DNA of 28,496 nucleotides from JAUNBG01 sp964442735 (GCA_964442735.1 CAYUAP010000065.1:1-28496), one strand, 5' to 3'. Shown: positions 18,085-25,422, numbered from the stretch's first letter. Program-made: numbers and translations. Notes: generated by a model not told the origin, from the sequence alone.

Positions 18085-19014
18085 TTATTTCCTGATTAAT
18101 AAATAATTTTGCAGGAGATATAAAGGTTCATAGGAAAGTTTAGCACGACGAAGACCTGGATTTCCAAGATCTTGTTCTCGATTTAGTAATTTGCACTGGC
18201 CAACTAATAGTTTTGCCATTTCATTATTCACAAATTGAGTAGCCCCTTTGTATTCGTGCAGGGATTTTTCAAAATGTTCCGTGAACATATCCGTATTGAT
18301 TCGACTGCACAATTCAAATGCGACCATGTTTTTATCAACGTAACCGGCCAGACCGACCAGATCCAAGGAGTCAAAATGATTCAGTAGATGGTGAAGAGCG
18401 TCCGCTTCCTGTGCCAGATAGGGAGAAGTTTGATCCGGATACTCTTCCCGCCAGCGAACCGCCAGTTTCAGACATTCGGGAATCAAGTCCGATGTTATCT
18501 GTTTTATATAACAATTGGGATTGTCCCGTTTGAATTGTGCGATTAAATTACGTTTTTTTGCCAATTTTCGACCGTGAAGTTCAGCCAGGGCTTGTACCTC
18601 GTAGATATATTCTACAAATTCCGTATCCATGGGACGGGCATCAAAACAGGTCAAGACATTCGGATGTCGTTTGAGATAAAGGGCCTGGACATGCTGGAAC
18701 ACACCACTGTTACCAACGGTAATAACCGCGTCGGAAACAGCGCGAAGTTCTTCGGGCTCCGGTTCGCCACACACGGGATCGGAAACGAACATTAGGATAC
18801 GAATTGTTTCCGCCTCGTCCGCCATGGACAGATAAAGATGGTCGTTCCATATCGACCATTTGGAACCGTAAACTTTTCCCCACATAAAGAGATTTGCAAA
18901 ATTGAATTCGCAACTCTGCTCCATGGAACGAATCAGGCGCGGTTCCAGTATCGAACGATCATTTAATTCCACTAATTTAAATGATGCCGGATCGAATTTA
19001 CTGTTATCGTTCAT
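18085..19014 (-). CDS. DUF2156 / phosphatidylglycerol lysyltransferase C-terminal-domain protein
   Basis: The protein has 309 residues and is soluble, with two GNAT-like halves. Recognisable family segments are FNFANLFMWGKVYGSKW early, then YEVQALAELHGRKLAKKRNLIAQFKRDNP, LIPECLKLAVRW, DLVGLAGYVDKNMVAFELCSRIN, HFEKSLHEYKGATQFVNNEMAK, and REQDLGNPGLRRAKLSYEPLYLL. This domain forms the aminoacyl-transfer part of MprF/LysX-type lipid modifiers, but stand-alone copies such as this lack the membrane flippase part and their substrate is unknown. The ATG has GGGAGAG 6 nt upstream. Its first 11 bases overlap a 37-codon ORF, so translation may be coupled. Confidence 0.85.
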   Translation of the reverse strand: MNDNSKFDPASFKLVELNDRSILEPRLIRSMEQSCEFNFANLFMWGKVYGSKWSIWNDHLYLSMADEAETIRILMFVSDPVCGEPEPEELRAVSDAVITVGNSGVFQHVQALYLKRHPNVLTCFDARPMDTEFVEYIYEVQALAELHGRKLAKKRNLIAQFKRDNPNCYIKQITSDLIPECLKLAVRWREEYPDQTSPYLAQEADALHHLLNHFDSLDLVGLAGYVDKNMVAFELCSRINTDMFTEHFEKSLHEYKGATQFVNNEMAKLLVGQCKLLNREQDLGNPGLRRAKLSYEPLYLLQNYLLIRK

Positions 19015-19117
19015 AAATTCTCTCCCGATTCACTAACCAACGTTGAACAAACTTCTTTATTTGACTACCATAGGAAACGATTATGTTAAAGGTTTCCAAT
19101 ACTGATCGATCTTTCAT
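19004..19117 (-). CDS. 37-residue ORF overlapping the DUF2156 gene start
   Basis: ATG at 19117 has an excellent ribosome site (AAGGAA, 4 nt away), almost identical to that of the Gfo/Idh gene. A TATAAT box lies 63 bp upstream. The ORF encodes MKDRSVLETFNIIVSYGSQI followed by a basic helix (KKFVQRWLVNRERIYER), and its TAA overlaps the DUF2156 ATG (ATGAACGATAA). It could be a small basic protein made with DUF2156, or a coupling leader. I recognise no family. Confidence 0.45.
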   Translation of the reverse strand: MKDRSVLETFNIIVSYGSQIKKFVQRWLVNRERIYER

Positions 19118-19179
19118 ATTATTCCTTAAATAGGGGTAATTTAAAACAGGCAAACAGACCTGATTATTTCAATGGGAAC

Positions 19180-19185
19180 ATTATA
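19180..19185 (-). promoter_or_regulatory. -10 box for the small ORF and DUF2156 gene
   Basis: A perfect TATAAT on the minus strand, with only a weak -35 (CTGTGA, 18 bp away). It is in the right place and orientation for the 19117-18085 unit. Confidence 0.45.
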
Positions 19186-19262
19186 TCAAAATGATACTGT
19201 TTTTCACAGTTACCCCGTGACTTCTTTTTTATAGTTTATGGAAAGGATTACCCTTTTTTTGA

Positions 19263-19291
19263 TTGACAAAGATGTAGTTACATTATACAAT
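19263..19291 (+). promoter_or_regulatory. Sigma70-type promoter for the peptidase/membrane-protein pair
   Basis: TTGACA (19263-19268), a 17-bp spacer and TACAAT (19286-19291) are close to consensus. The predicted start is near 19298, giving an 86-nt leader. Confidence 0.75.
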
Positions 19292-19383
19292 AGATAAACA
19301 TATCTGTGGGTTTCATTTTGCTGTTCATACAAAAATGATATGGCAAAACCTTAAATTTTGGTTGGAAACAAGGCAAAGTTATT

Positions 19384-20136
19384 ATGACTCAAAATATAAT
19401 CAGGACAAAATATACCTTTTTGATTGTTCTTGTATTTATAATGGCGGCAGGGACTGCTTTAGTTTTCGCGGATGGTGAAAATTCCCTAAAAGAGTTACAA
19501 CAACGATTACAATCCGTTGATGTTTTTCTTGATGTTAATGTTTTTCTTGATAATGATGATATTGATAATAAAGAATTTGTTTTGAATTGGGGCGAAGAAG
19601 CCAAAATATTAATTCAACAATGGTATCCGAAACTCTGTTCCATGCTTAACTCGTCTGATTTTCAGCCGGTCAATAAAGTCGAACTTCATTTCCGAAAAAT
19701 GGAAGGAGTTGCCTGGAGTCATGATAATAAAATCGTGGTTTCTATTAACTGGATAACTCAACATTCGGACGACAAAGGAATGATCGTTCATGAATTGGTT
19801 CATGTTGTTCAACAATACAAAAAACCGGTTCCAGGTTGGATTACCGAGGGAATTGCCGACTATATTCGATTTTTCAATTTCGAAAAACCAGCCATTCCCC
19901 CATTGAAACTCAATTCTAATTATACCGATTCCTATCGCGTCACCGCCGCTTTTTTCAATTGGATTGTCGTTACGTATGATAATAATTTCATTTACGAACT
20001 CAATCAAGTGTGTCGTTCCGGATCCTATTCGGATGACTTTTTCAAAAAAAGAACCAAACTGTCTTTAAAAGAACTCTGGCAGAAATATCATCAGTTTCAT
20101 TATCGGGGTTCCATAAAGAAAACACAGGAGAAATAA
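19384..20136 (+). CDS. Basic secretory protein family metallopeptidase-like protein
   Basis: The protein has 250 residues. A signal peptide or N-terminal membrane anchor (TFLIVLVFIMAAGTALVFA) precedes a zincin-type domain with HELVH at 136-140 and GWITEGIADYIR at 151-162. This is the His-Glu-x-x-His plus downstream acidic pattern of the plant basic-secretory-protein family (PF04450), also found in bacteria. TDSYRVTAAFFNW fits the same family. It is probably a peptidase acting outside the cytoplasm; the substrate is unknown. Residues 46-57 are a perfect-frame 18-bp duplication giving VDVFLDVNVFLD. The stop is one base before the next gene's ATG, so the two are cotranscribed. Confidence 0.82.
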   Translation: MTQNIIRTKYTFLIVLVFIMAAGTALVFADGENSLKELQQRLQSVDVFLDVNVFLDNDDIDNKEFVLNWGEEAKILIQQWYPKLCSMLNSSDFQPVNKVELHFRKMEGVAWSHDNKIVVSINWITQHSDDKGMIVHELVHVVQQYKKPVPGWITEGIADYIRFFNFEKPAIPPLKLNSNYTDSYRVTAAFFNWIVVTYDNNFIYELNQVCRSGSYSDDFFKKRTKLSLKELWQKYHQFHYRGSIKKTQEK

Positions 20137-20137
20137 A

Positions 20138-20866
20138 ATGATTTTCGTTTATATTATCGTTATGTTGTTATTTGTGTTTTTGTGGAATTGCGCGGAAAAT
20201 ATCGAATCGTTACTCTATAGAATTCTGACTATTTTATTTTTGTCCTTATTTCTTGTTGCCATGTTGGTACTGTTTACTTTTCAAGGTCAAAAAATACTGA
20301 CGACGGGTTGTAATATTATCACAACCAAGGCCACACAACCGGATGTTGTTATTCCAGAAATTTCCAATACGGAAAATACCAATTCTTCGAGTCCGTCATT
20401 GAGCTATCGTAAAATGATTCGTCTATCGCAACAACTCAATAATAAAGCGGATGATAATAAAGCGGATAATGAAACTTTTTCGGATATTTTAAATTCCGAG
20501 GAAATGTCCCAATCCATTCATCAGGCGGGACCTGTGGTTCTTGTTTTTCTGTTTATTTCTCTATTTTGTACTCTAATTAATATTAAGGGGGTGCGCGTTG
20601 CTATACATTTAATAATGTTCCTCTTAATGTTTTTACTGATCATTATTTGTATGAATAGTAATATAAAATATTTATCCCTCCTGGAGTCGGATATACAAAT
20701 AGTCGAAAATGAAAAAAATAATACCGGCAAAATACAGCAGATTGTCCAGGAGTACGAAAATCGGATTAAAACGGAAAATTATATTGTCAAAACTGTGGAT
20801 ATTGTAAATAATATTAAAAATAATGGTCGTTTATTACCTGTTTTTAAAGATGAAACGATACATTAA
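20138..20866 (+). CDS. Four-helix membrane protein of unknown function
   Basis: The protein has 242 residues. Hydrophobic helices lie at about 2-17, 28-49, 132-148 and 153-172, with a Ser/Asn-rich loop (50-130) between the pairs and a Lys/Asn/Glu-rich, coiled-coil-like tail after 175. I recognise no family. A GGAG ribosome site sits in the end of the peptidase gene, and only one base separates the two, so they probably act together, perhaps as peptidase and membrane partner. The loop carries a 15-bp tandem duplication (NNKADDNKAD, 20441-20470). Confidence 0.7.
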   Translation: MIFVYIIVMLLFVFLWNCAENIESLLYRILTILFLSLFLVAMLVLFTFQGQKILTTGCNIITTKATQPDVVIPEISNTENTNSSSPSLSYRKMIRLSQQLNNKADDNKADNETFSDILNSEEMSQSIHQAGPVVLVFLFISLFCTLINIKGVRVAIHLIMFLLMFLLIIICMNSNIKYLSLLESDIQIVENEKNNTGKIQQIVQEYENRIKTENYIVKTVDIVNNIKNNGRLLPVFKDETIH

Positions 20867-20931
20867 AATCGGAGATAACACAGATATCAGGGGAAGGCGG
20901 TTTTTTATCTTGATAAAATAAACATTCCCCC

Positions 20932-20959
20932 TTGTAATTAAAACAAAGAGTGATACTAT
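20932..20959 (+). promoter_or_regulatory. Probable promoter of the hydG operon
   Basis: TTGTAA (20932-20937), a 16-bp spacer and TACTAT (20954-20959). It leaves a leader of about 184 nt before the TM1266-type gene, which is long and includes two small ORFs. Confidence 0.5.
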
Positions 20960-21061
20960 TAAAAGGAGTTCCAACTTCAAGAGTGTTTTTGCTCAAGAAG
21001 AAGGAGTTGAAAAATTTAACATGAATCTGACGCAAGGGTTCGGCCCGGACGAAAAGAGCAC

Positions 21062-21160
21062 ATGGCAAAAGACGATCTAAATCTTTCTTCGTCATCTACT
21101 TTATGTAATTTTCATCCTGCGGACCATTACGGTGTGACAGGATTTTTTTATGGAAACTAA
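21062..21160 (+). CDS. Possible 32-residue leader ORF overlapping the regulator gene start
   Basis: The ORF starts MAKDDLNLSSSSTL, ends HYGVTGFFYGN, and its TAA overlaps the next ATG (ATGGAAACTAA). The ribosome site is weak (GAAAAGAG). A 19-codon ORF (21021-21080) with AAGGAG further upstream runs into it. It may be a coupling leader or chance. No family recognised. Confidence 0.25.
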   Translation: MAKDDLNLSSSSTLCNFHPADHYGVTGFFYGN

Positions 21161-21413
21161 CGAACAAACTCGAATTGCCTTGATCGGGATTATAGTTGAA
21201 AAAAAAGATGCTATTGACGATCTCAATACAATTTTGCATGATTATTCCGAATATATTGTTGGACGTATGGGTGTTCCCTATTCCCCTAAAAAAATCAGTA
21301 TTATTAGTGTAATTCTAGACACGACTGCGGATAAAATCAGTTCGCTCTCCGGTAAATTAGGTATGCTCGAAGGCATCAGTGTCAAAACAATCTATGCAAA
21401 AAAAGAGGTGTAA
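21150..21413 (+). CDS. TM1266-type iron-only hydrogenase system regulator
   Basis: The protein has 87 residues with a ferredoxin-like ACT-type pattern: RIALIGIIVE, then LHDYSEYIVGRMGVPY, KISIISVILD and SGKLGMLEGISVKTIYAK. These segments match the TM1266 family, which is found beside [FeFe]-hydrogenase maturation genes and is annotated as a putative regulator; its ligand is unproven. It is two bases from hydG, in one operon. AGGA precedes the ATG by about 9 bases. Confidence 0.88.
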   Translation: METNEQTRIALIGIIVEKKDAIDDLNTILHDYSEYIVGRMGVPYSPKKISIISVILDTTADKISSLSGKLGMLEGISVKTIYAKKEV

Positions 21414-21415
21414 TC

Positions 21416-22831
21416 ATGTACGATCCGAAATCTCCCCATGCGGAAGACTTTATTAACGACGAAGAAATTCAGGCCACACTGGCCTATTCTGACCAAAACA
21501 AGAACAATCGTGAAATCGTCAATGCGATTTTGGATAAAGCGGCCCTGCATAAAGGACTGACACATCGGGAAGCCTTGATTCTTCTTGATTGTGAACTGAA
21601 AGATGAAACGGAACGTATGTTTGTACTTGCCCGAGAAATCAAACAGAAATTTTATGGCAATCGAATTGTTATGTTCGCTCCGCTTTATCTCTCCAACTAC
21701 TGCATTAACGGTTGTATTTACTGTCCCTATCATCGTAAAAATACACATATCCCCCGAAAAAAACTAACCCAGGACGAAATTCGGGAGGAAGTTATTGCAC
21801 TTCAGGATATGGGCCATAAACGACTCGCAATCGAAGCTGGCGAAGATCCTAAAATGAATCCACTAGAGTACATTTTGGAATCTATAAAAACGATCTATTC
21901 GATAAAGCATAAAAACGGGACAATTCGTCGTGTCAATGTCAATATAGCGGCAACGACCGTCGAGAATTACACAAAACTAAAAGACGCCGGAATAGGGACC
22001 TATATTCTGTTTCAAGAGACCTATAATAAAAAAAATTACGAAATTCTCCATCCATCCGGTCCGAAACATGATTATAATTGGCATACAGAAGCAATGGACC
22101 GAGCCATGGAAGGTGGAATCGACGATGTTGGTTGTGGTGTTCTTTATGGATTGAGTACCTATCGATACGATTTTGTCGGTCAGTTGATGCACGCGGAGCA
22201 TTTGGAAGCGGCCAAGGGTGTCGGTCCGCATACGATTAGTGTTCCGAGATTACGCGATGCGGATGATATCGAAGCCAGTATGTTCAGTAATGGAATTTCC
22301 GACGATACCTTCGAAAAACTGGTGGCGGTTCTTCGTATCGCCGTTCCCTATACGGGCATTATTATTTCGACGCGAGAAAGTCAAAAAGCACGTGAACGCG
22401 TTTTAGCTGTCGGCGTTTCCCAGATTAGTGGCGGATCCCGAACCAGTGTTGGTGGATATACCACAGAAGAACGTCATAACGAAACCGCACAATTCGATGT
22501 CAACGATACAAGATCTCTGGATGATGTTGTTAAATGGCTCCTGAAAATGGGTTATATTCCGAGTTTCTGTACCGCTTGTTATCGCGCTGGCAGAACCGGT
22601 GATCGATTTATGAAACTTGTTAAATCCGGTCAGATCGCCAATTGTTGCCATCCAAATGCCTTAATGACGCTTAAAGAATATCTGGAAGATTACGCATCTC
22701 CTGAAACCAGAGAATTGGGAGAAGCTCTCATTCTTAAAGAAGTTCAAAAGATCCCCAATGAATCGGTTAAAAATCTTGCACTCAAGCATTTAACCGAACT
22801 GCATGAAGGAATGCGTGATTTCCGCTTCTAA
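21416..22831 (+). CDS. hydG: [FeFe]-hydrogenase H-cluster maturase HydG (radical SAM tyrosine lyase)
   Basis: The protein has 471 residues, full length for HydG. HydG splits tyrosine with a SAM radical to make the CO and cyanide ligands of the H-cluster. The radical-SAM site CINGCIYC has Cys96, Cys100 and Cys103 (CX3CX2C). The second cluster that binds the dangler iron uses CX2CX22C: Cys385, Cys388 and Cys411 in FCTACYR...NCCHP. Both are intact, and YASPETRELGEALI near the end also fits HydG. No hydE, hydF or hydrogenase is in the window, so these partners must lie elsewhere or the gene is solitary. A hairpin 46 bp after the stop may end transcription. Confidence 0.96.
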   Translation: MYDPKSPHAEDFINDEEIQATLAYSDQNKNNREIVNAILDKAALHKGLTHREALILLDCELKDETERMFVLAREIKQKFYGNRIVMFAPLYLSNYCINGCIYCPYHRKNTHIPRKKLTQDEIREEVIALQDMGHKRLAIEAGEDPKMNPLEYILESIKTIYSIKHKNGTIRRVNVNIAATTVENYTKLKDAGIGTYILFQETYNKKNYEILHPSGPKHDYNWHTEAMDRAMEGGIDDVGCGVLYGLSTYRYDFVGQLMHAEHLEAAKGVGPHTISVPRLRDADDIEASMFSNGISDDTFEKLVAVLRIAVPYTGIIISTRESQKARERVLAVGVSQISGGSRTSVGGYTTEERHNETAQFDVNDTRSLDDVVKWLLKMGYIPSFCTACYRAGRTGDRFMKLVKSGQIANCCHPNALMTLKEYLEDYASPETRELGEALILKEVQKIPNESVKNLALKHLTELHEGMRDFRF

Positions 22832-22876
22832 CCTGGTGATTACGAACTTCTTTAATCTGGGTGTTCATTCCGTGGA

Positions 22877-22904
22877 ACAAAACAGGCGTGGACGCCTGTT
22901 TTGT
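22877..22904 (+). repeat. AAACAGG hairpin, copy 3, with adjacent second hairpin
   Basis: ACAAAACAGGCG (22877-22888), loop TGGA and CGCCTGTTTTGT (22893-22904) form a perfect 12-bp stem, 46 bp after hydG. A second stem follows (GGACAGGA 22913-22920 with TCCTGTCC 22934-22941). The position suits a terminator for the hydG operon, but there is no separate T-tract. Confidence 0.75.
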
Positions 22905-22984
22905 GGTAATACGGACAGGATGCCCATGTTTCTTCCTGTCCTCCCTGTCAAATAATCCCGTCAACTCCTATTTTTAAGTGTTAC

Positions 22985-23190
22985 GAACCATTCACAAACG
23001 ATTTCAAAACCACAGATGACTACAGATAAACACAGATAGTTTGTCGTTAAATACAATATTTTACAATAACAAACTAACATTTTTATCTATGATAATAAAT
23101 AATTTTATCATAAAAAAGTTTGTTTGCCAAAAAACTATCCATGAAAATCAGTGTTATCTGTGGTTTCACTTTATATCCGTGAACGGTTAC
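22985..23190 (+). mobile_element. MITE-like element, copy C
   Basis: Same element as copies A, B and D, with GAACCATTCAC at the left and CGTGAACGGTTAC at the right. A 16-bp direct repeat AGTGTTACGAACCATT lies at both junctions (22977-22992 and 23191-23206); part of it belongs to the element end. Confidence 0.75.
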
Positions 23191-23206
23191 AGTGTTACGA
23201 ACCATT

Positions 23207-23816
23207 AGGTTATTTATAGTTTTCCCCTTCCGTTATATCTAAAAATATTAACACGGAAGATGTAATATTTAAAACAGGTTGTTTGAGACTATTTCAATAG
23301 CTAAAATGAAATAACAAAAGAGAATTCACTAAAAAACAAGTAAAATCAGGCTTTTGTATTTTTTTCAGACGTTCCCACAGACAATTCGACCGACAAATTG
23401 TATTGCAATTCATGGTATACTGTATTATAATTCATGGCTTTTGTATTACATATCATAGCTTTTGTATTGCAATTTAAGTTGATGCGAACGTTTTATTCAA
23501 GATAATTCGATATCAGGAGCCATTGTACGCATATTGAGGGGCGCTTTTTGAAGAAAATTCACCTCCCGAGCCCCTCCAAAACTTTTATAGGAAGTTCCTG
23601 CTTCTTCCTCCATTCTTCGGTTCTTCTGCTATCCGGAAACTATCAGGAATGAAAGGCGCACTATAAAACCGACTCGTTCATTTTCATGACCGATATATGG
23701 AAAAGTATATTATATAACGGCCTCTATATTTGCATATATCATCTTTTAGACTTCATTTGCAATGTCAGATATCGTTGGTTTTCTCTCTATTCGATAATAG
23801 TAGTCTTTCAAAAAAC
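23207..23816. other. Gene-free stretch between two MITE-like copies
   Basis: Apart from the 21-bp array, no ORF, RNA gene or promoter stands out. The sequence is AT-rich with scattered poly-T. Confidence 0.5.
23399..23478. repeat. Four tandem ~21-bp iteron-like units
   Basis: Units start at 23399, 23421, 23442 and 23463, each beginning TGTATT and most continuing with a variant of GCAATTCATGGCTTT. The spacing is 22, 21 and 21 bp, with the last unit truncated. They are diverged and AT-rich, unlike the recent coding duplications. The array stands alone in a non-coding region. Confidence 0.6.
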
Positions 23817-24024
23817 GTAACCATTCACGAACGATTTCAAAACCACAGATGACTACGGATAAACACAGATAGTCTGTCGTAAAATACAATATTTTACAAT
23901 AACAAACTAAACATTTTTATCTATTATAATAAATAATTTTATCATAAAAAAGTTTGTTTGCCAAAAAACTATCCGTGAAAATCAGTATTATCCGTGGTTT
24001 CACTTTATATCCGTGAACGATTAC
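23817..24024 (+). mobile_element. MITE-like element, copy D
   Basis: Starts GTAACCATTCACG and ends CGTGAACGATTAC, 208 bp. It is nearly identical to copy C through the left arm (both have TTTCAAAACCACAGATGACTAC), so C and D are the closest pair. It ends 52 bp after the stop of the rubrerythrin gene. Confidence 0.78.
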
Positions 24025-24075
24025 CAAAAAACCACCCAATAAACCATTCAAAAGTTTATTGTCAAGTTCATTGTA

Positions 24076-24621
24076 TTAGAAGTATCGTTTAAGAAGACCT
24101 GCAAAAGCGGCTCCATGACGTGCTTCATCCTTCGCCATTTCGTGAACGGTATCGTGTATGGCGTCGAAACCGAGTTTTTTTGCGCGTTTTGCAATTTCGA
24201 ATTTTCCGGCACAAGCCCCCTGTTCCGCCTCAACACGTGCCGTTAAATTTGTTTTGGTACACGGAACAACAACTTCGCCGAGTAATTCCGCAAATTTGGC
24301 AGCGTGTTCTGCCTCTTCAAACGCAATTCGTTTATATGCTTCCGCAATTTCCGGATACCCTTCTCTATCCGCCTGTCGGCTCATGGCGAGATACATTCCA
24401 ACTTCAGTACATTCTCCGGTAAAGTTTGCGTGGAGTCCTTCGATAATTTCCGGATCTTCAACTTTTCCGTCACCAATGGAATGGACGGTTACAAAAGAGA
24501 GGTCCGTAGTCTCTTCTTTCAGGATAAATTTCGCGCCTGGAGCTTTACATTGAGGACAGAATTCGGGAGGATTTTCCCCTTCATAAACATAACCACATAC
24601 AGGACAAACATACTTCTTCAT
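24076..24621 (-). CDS. rbr: Reverse rubrerythrin (rubredoxin-first peroxidase)
   Basis: The protein has 181 residues from the ATG at 24621. I choose this start because AAAGGAA lies just upstream and the rubredoxin domain begins at once; the longer frame adds 13 unrelated residues. The N-terminal rubredoxin site has Cys6, Cys9, Cys22 and Cys25 (CPVCGYVYEG...CPQC). The C-terminal ferritin-like domain has the diiron ligands Glu70, EEAEH 102-106, Glu131/Glu133 and DEARH 165-169. Domain order is reversed relative to classical rubrerythrin. Such proteins reduce hydrogen peroxide, and in clostridia also oxygen, with electrons from NADH via a reductase. It lies 103 bp downstream of a PerR-type gene on the same strand. 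Confidence 0.93.
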   Translation of the reverse strand: MKKYVCPVCGYVYEGENPPEFCPQCKAPGAKFILKEETTDLSFVTVHSIGDGKVEDPEIIEGLHANFTGECTEVGMYLAMSRQADREGYPEIAEAYKRIAFEEAEHAAKFAELLGEVVVPCTKTNLTARVEAEQGACAGKFEIAKRAKKLGFDAIHDTVHEMAKDEARHGAAFAGLLKRYF

Positions 24622-24724
24622 TGTATTATTCCTTTCATTTTTAAATCCAATAACCGGCAATACAAACCGGTACCGAACGATTGAAATAGTAGTTAAATAT
24701 TACATTATCCAAATACTATTCTTT

Positions 24725-25189
24725 TTATTTTTTCGACTCTTCATGTTCTTCTTGTTCTTCATGAATTCGACATTCAGGACAGGTTCCTGTGAAGATTATC
24801 GAATAATTATCCACCTCGAAATCACCCAAACGACATGAAAAATCGAAGTTGAATTCAGGAAGCGTTACCATGGGATCGATATCGAAGATTAATCCGCATT
24901 TCCGACAAATAATATGACAATGGCGCTCCGGATTACCATCGTAACGAACCGAAGTACCGGAATGTACCAACTTCTGAATTATGCCATACTGGACAAATGT
25001 TTCCAAGATCCGATGGACACTCGCTCGGGCAAGACCGGGAAATTTTTCCTTAACCTGATCGTAAACCTGATTCGCAGTCGGATGCGAGGTTGTTTGAATC
25101 AAATAACTATATATGGCAAGGCGCTGAATCGTAACCGCCAAATTCAATTCCCAACATCGTTTTTTAAATTTCTCAATTTTTTCTTCCAT
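24725..25189 (-). CDS. perR: PerR-type Fur-family peroxide regulator
   Basis: The protein has 154 residues, with an N-terminal winged helix (LNLAVTIQRLAIYSYL, HPTANQVYDQVKEKFPGLARASVHRIL) and a C-terminal dimer domain. The metal-sensing set of PerR is present at matching spacing: His36, Asp84, His90, His92 and Asp103. Asp at the last place is the PerR rather than Fur state. The structural zinc site is Cys95, Cys98, Cys137 and Cys140. PerR loses DNA binding when peroxide oxidises the Fe-bound histidines. Rubrerythrin is the next gene and a likely target. The C-terminal tail is Glu-rich. The ATG is used; the upstream promoter overlaps a palindrome. Confidence 0.88.
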   Translation of the reverse strand: MEEKIEKFKKRCWELNLAVTIQRLAIYSYLIQTTSHPTANQVYDQVKEKFPGLARASVHRILETFVQYGIIQKLVHSGTSVRYDGNPERHCHIICRKCGLIFDIDPMVTLPEFNFDFSCRLGDFEVDNYSIIFTGTCPECRIHEEQEEHEESKK

Positions 25190-25234
25190 CGTCTCTAACT
25201 TTTTCGTATTTGCTTAAATGCGATTTATTATTAC

Positions 25235-25251
25235 TTGATACAATATATCAA
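25235..25251 (-). promoter_or_regulatory. Palindromic operator overlapping the perR promoter
   Basis: TTGATA-N5-TATCAA is a perfect 6-5-6 inverted repeat. On the minus strand it covers the -10 box TATATT (25247-25242), which lies 16 bp from a -35 TTGACT (25269-25264). The position is right for autorepression of perR. The half-site differs from the B. subtilis PerR box (TTATAAT), so the assignment is an inference. Confidence 0.55.
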
Positions 25252-25324
25252 ACAACATAATTTAGTCAACAGGGGGGGAGAAAAAACACCTTCCTTTTAC
25301 AGGTTATTTGCCAAAATGGGTAGA

Positions 25325-25353
25325 TTGTAATAACAAACGAGATATTTTATAGT
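25325..25353 (+). promoter_or_regulatory. Promoter of a candidate small RNA
   Basis: TTGTAA (25325-25330), a 17-bp spacer and TATAGT (25348-25353). Transcription would start near 25360, only about 30 bp before a strong terminator hairpin. Confidence 0.45.
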
Positions 25354-25359
25354 GTTTAT

Positions 25360-25422
25360 GTCCTTCAAATAAATACGGAGGCCTGTCGGAAAAGGGACAT
25401 TATCGTAATGTCCCTTTTCTTT
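25360..25422 (+). ncRNA. Candidate ~60-nt small RNA with intrinsic terminator
   Basis: A promoter-like pair just upstream and a perfect 13-bp stem (AAAAGGGACATTA 25390-25402, loop TCG, TAATGTCCCTTTT 25406-25418) followed by CTTT define a short transcript with no ORF. The hairpin cannot end any neighbouring gene: perR reads away from it and the polyamine genes start 270 bp later. The RNA is predicted only; the hairpin may instead be a stray repeat. Confidence 0.4.

Noticed and set aside
20844..21095. Minus-strand ORF of 83 codons upstream of hydG
   Set aside because: No ribosome site or recognisable pattern. It overlaps the end of the membrane-protein gene and the predicted hydG promoter.
21000..21149. 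Known riboswitch, SRP RNA or 6S RNA in the hydG leader
   Set aside because: I could not match any conserved core or long closing stem of those RNA classes.
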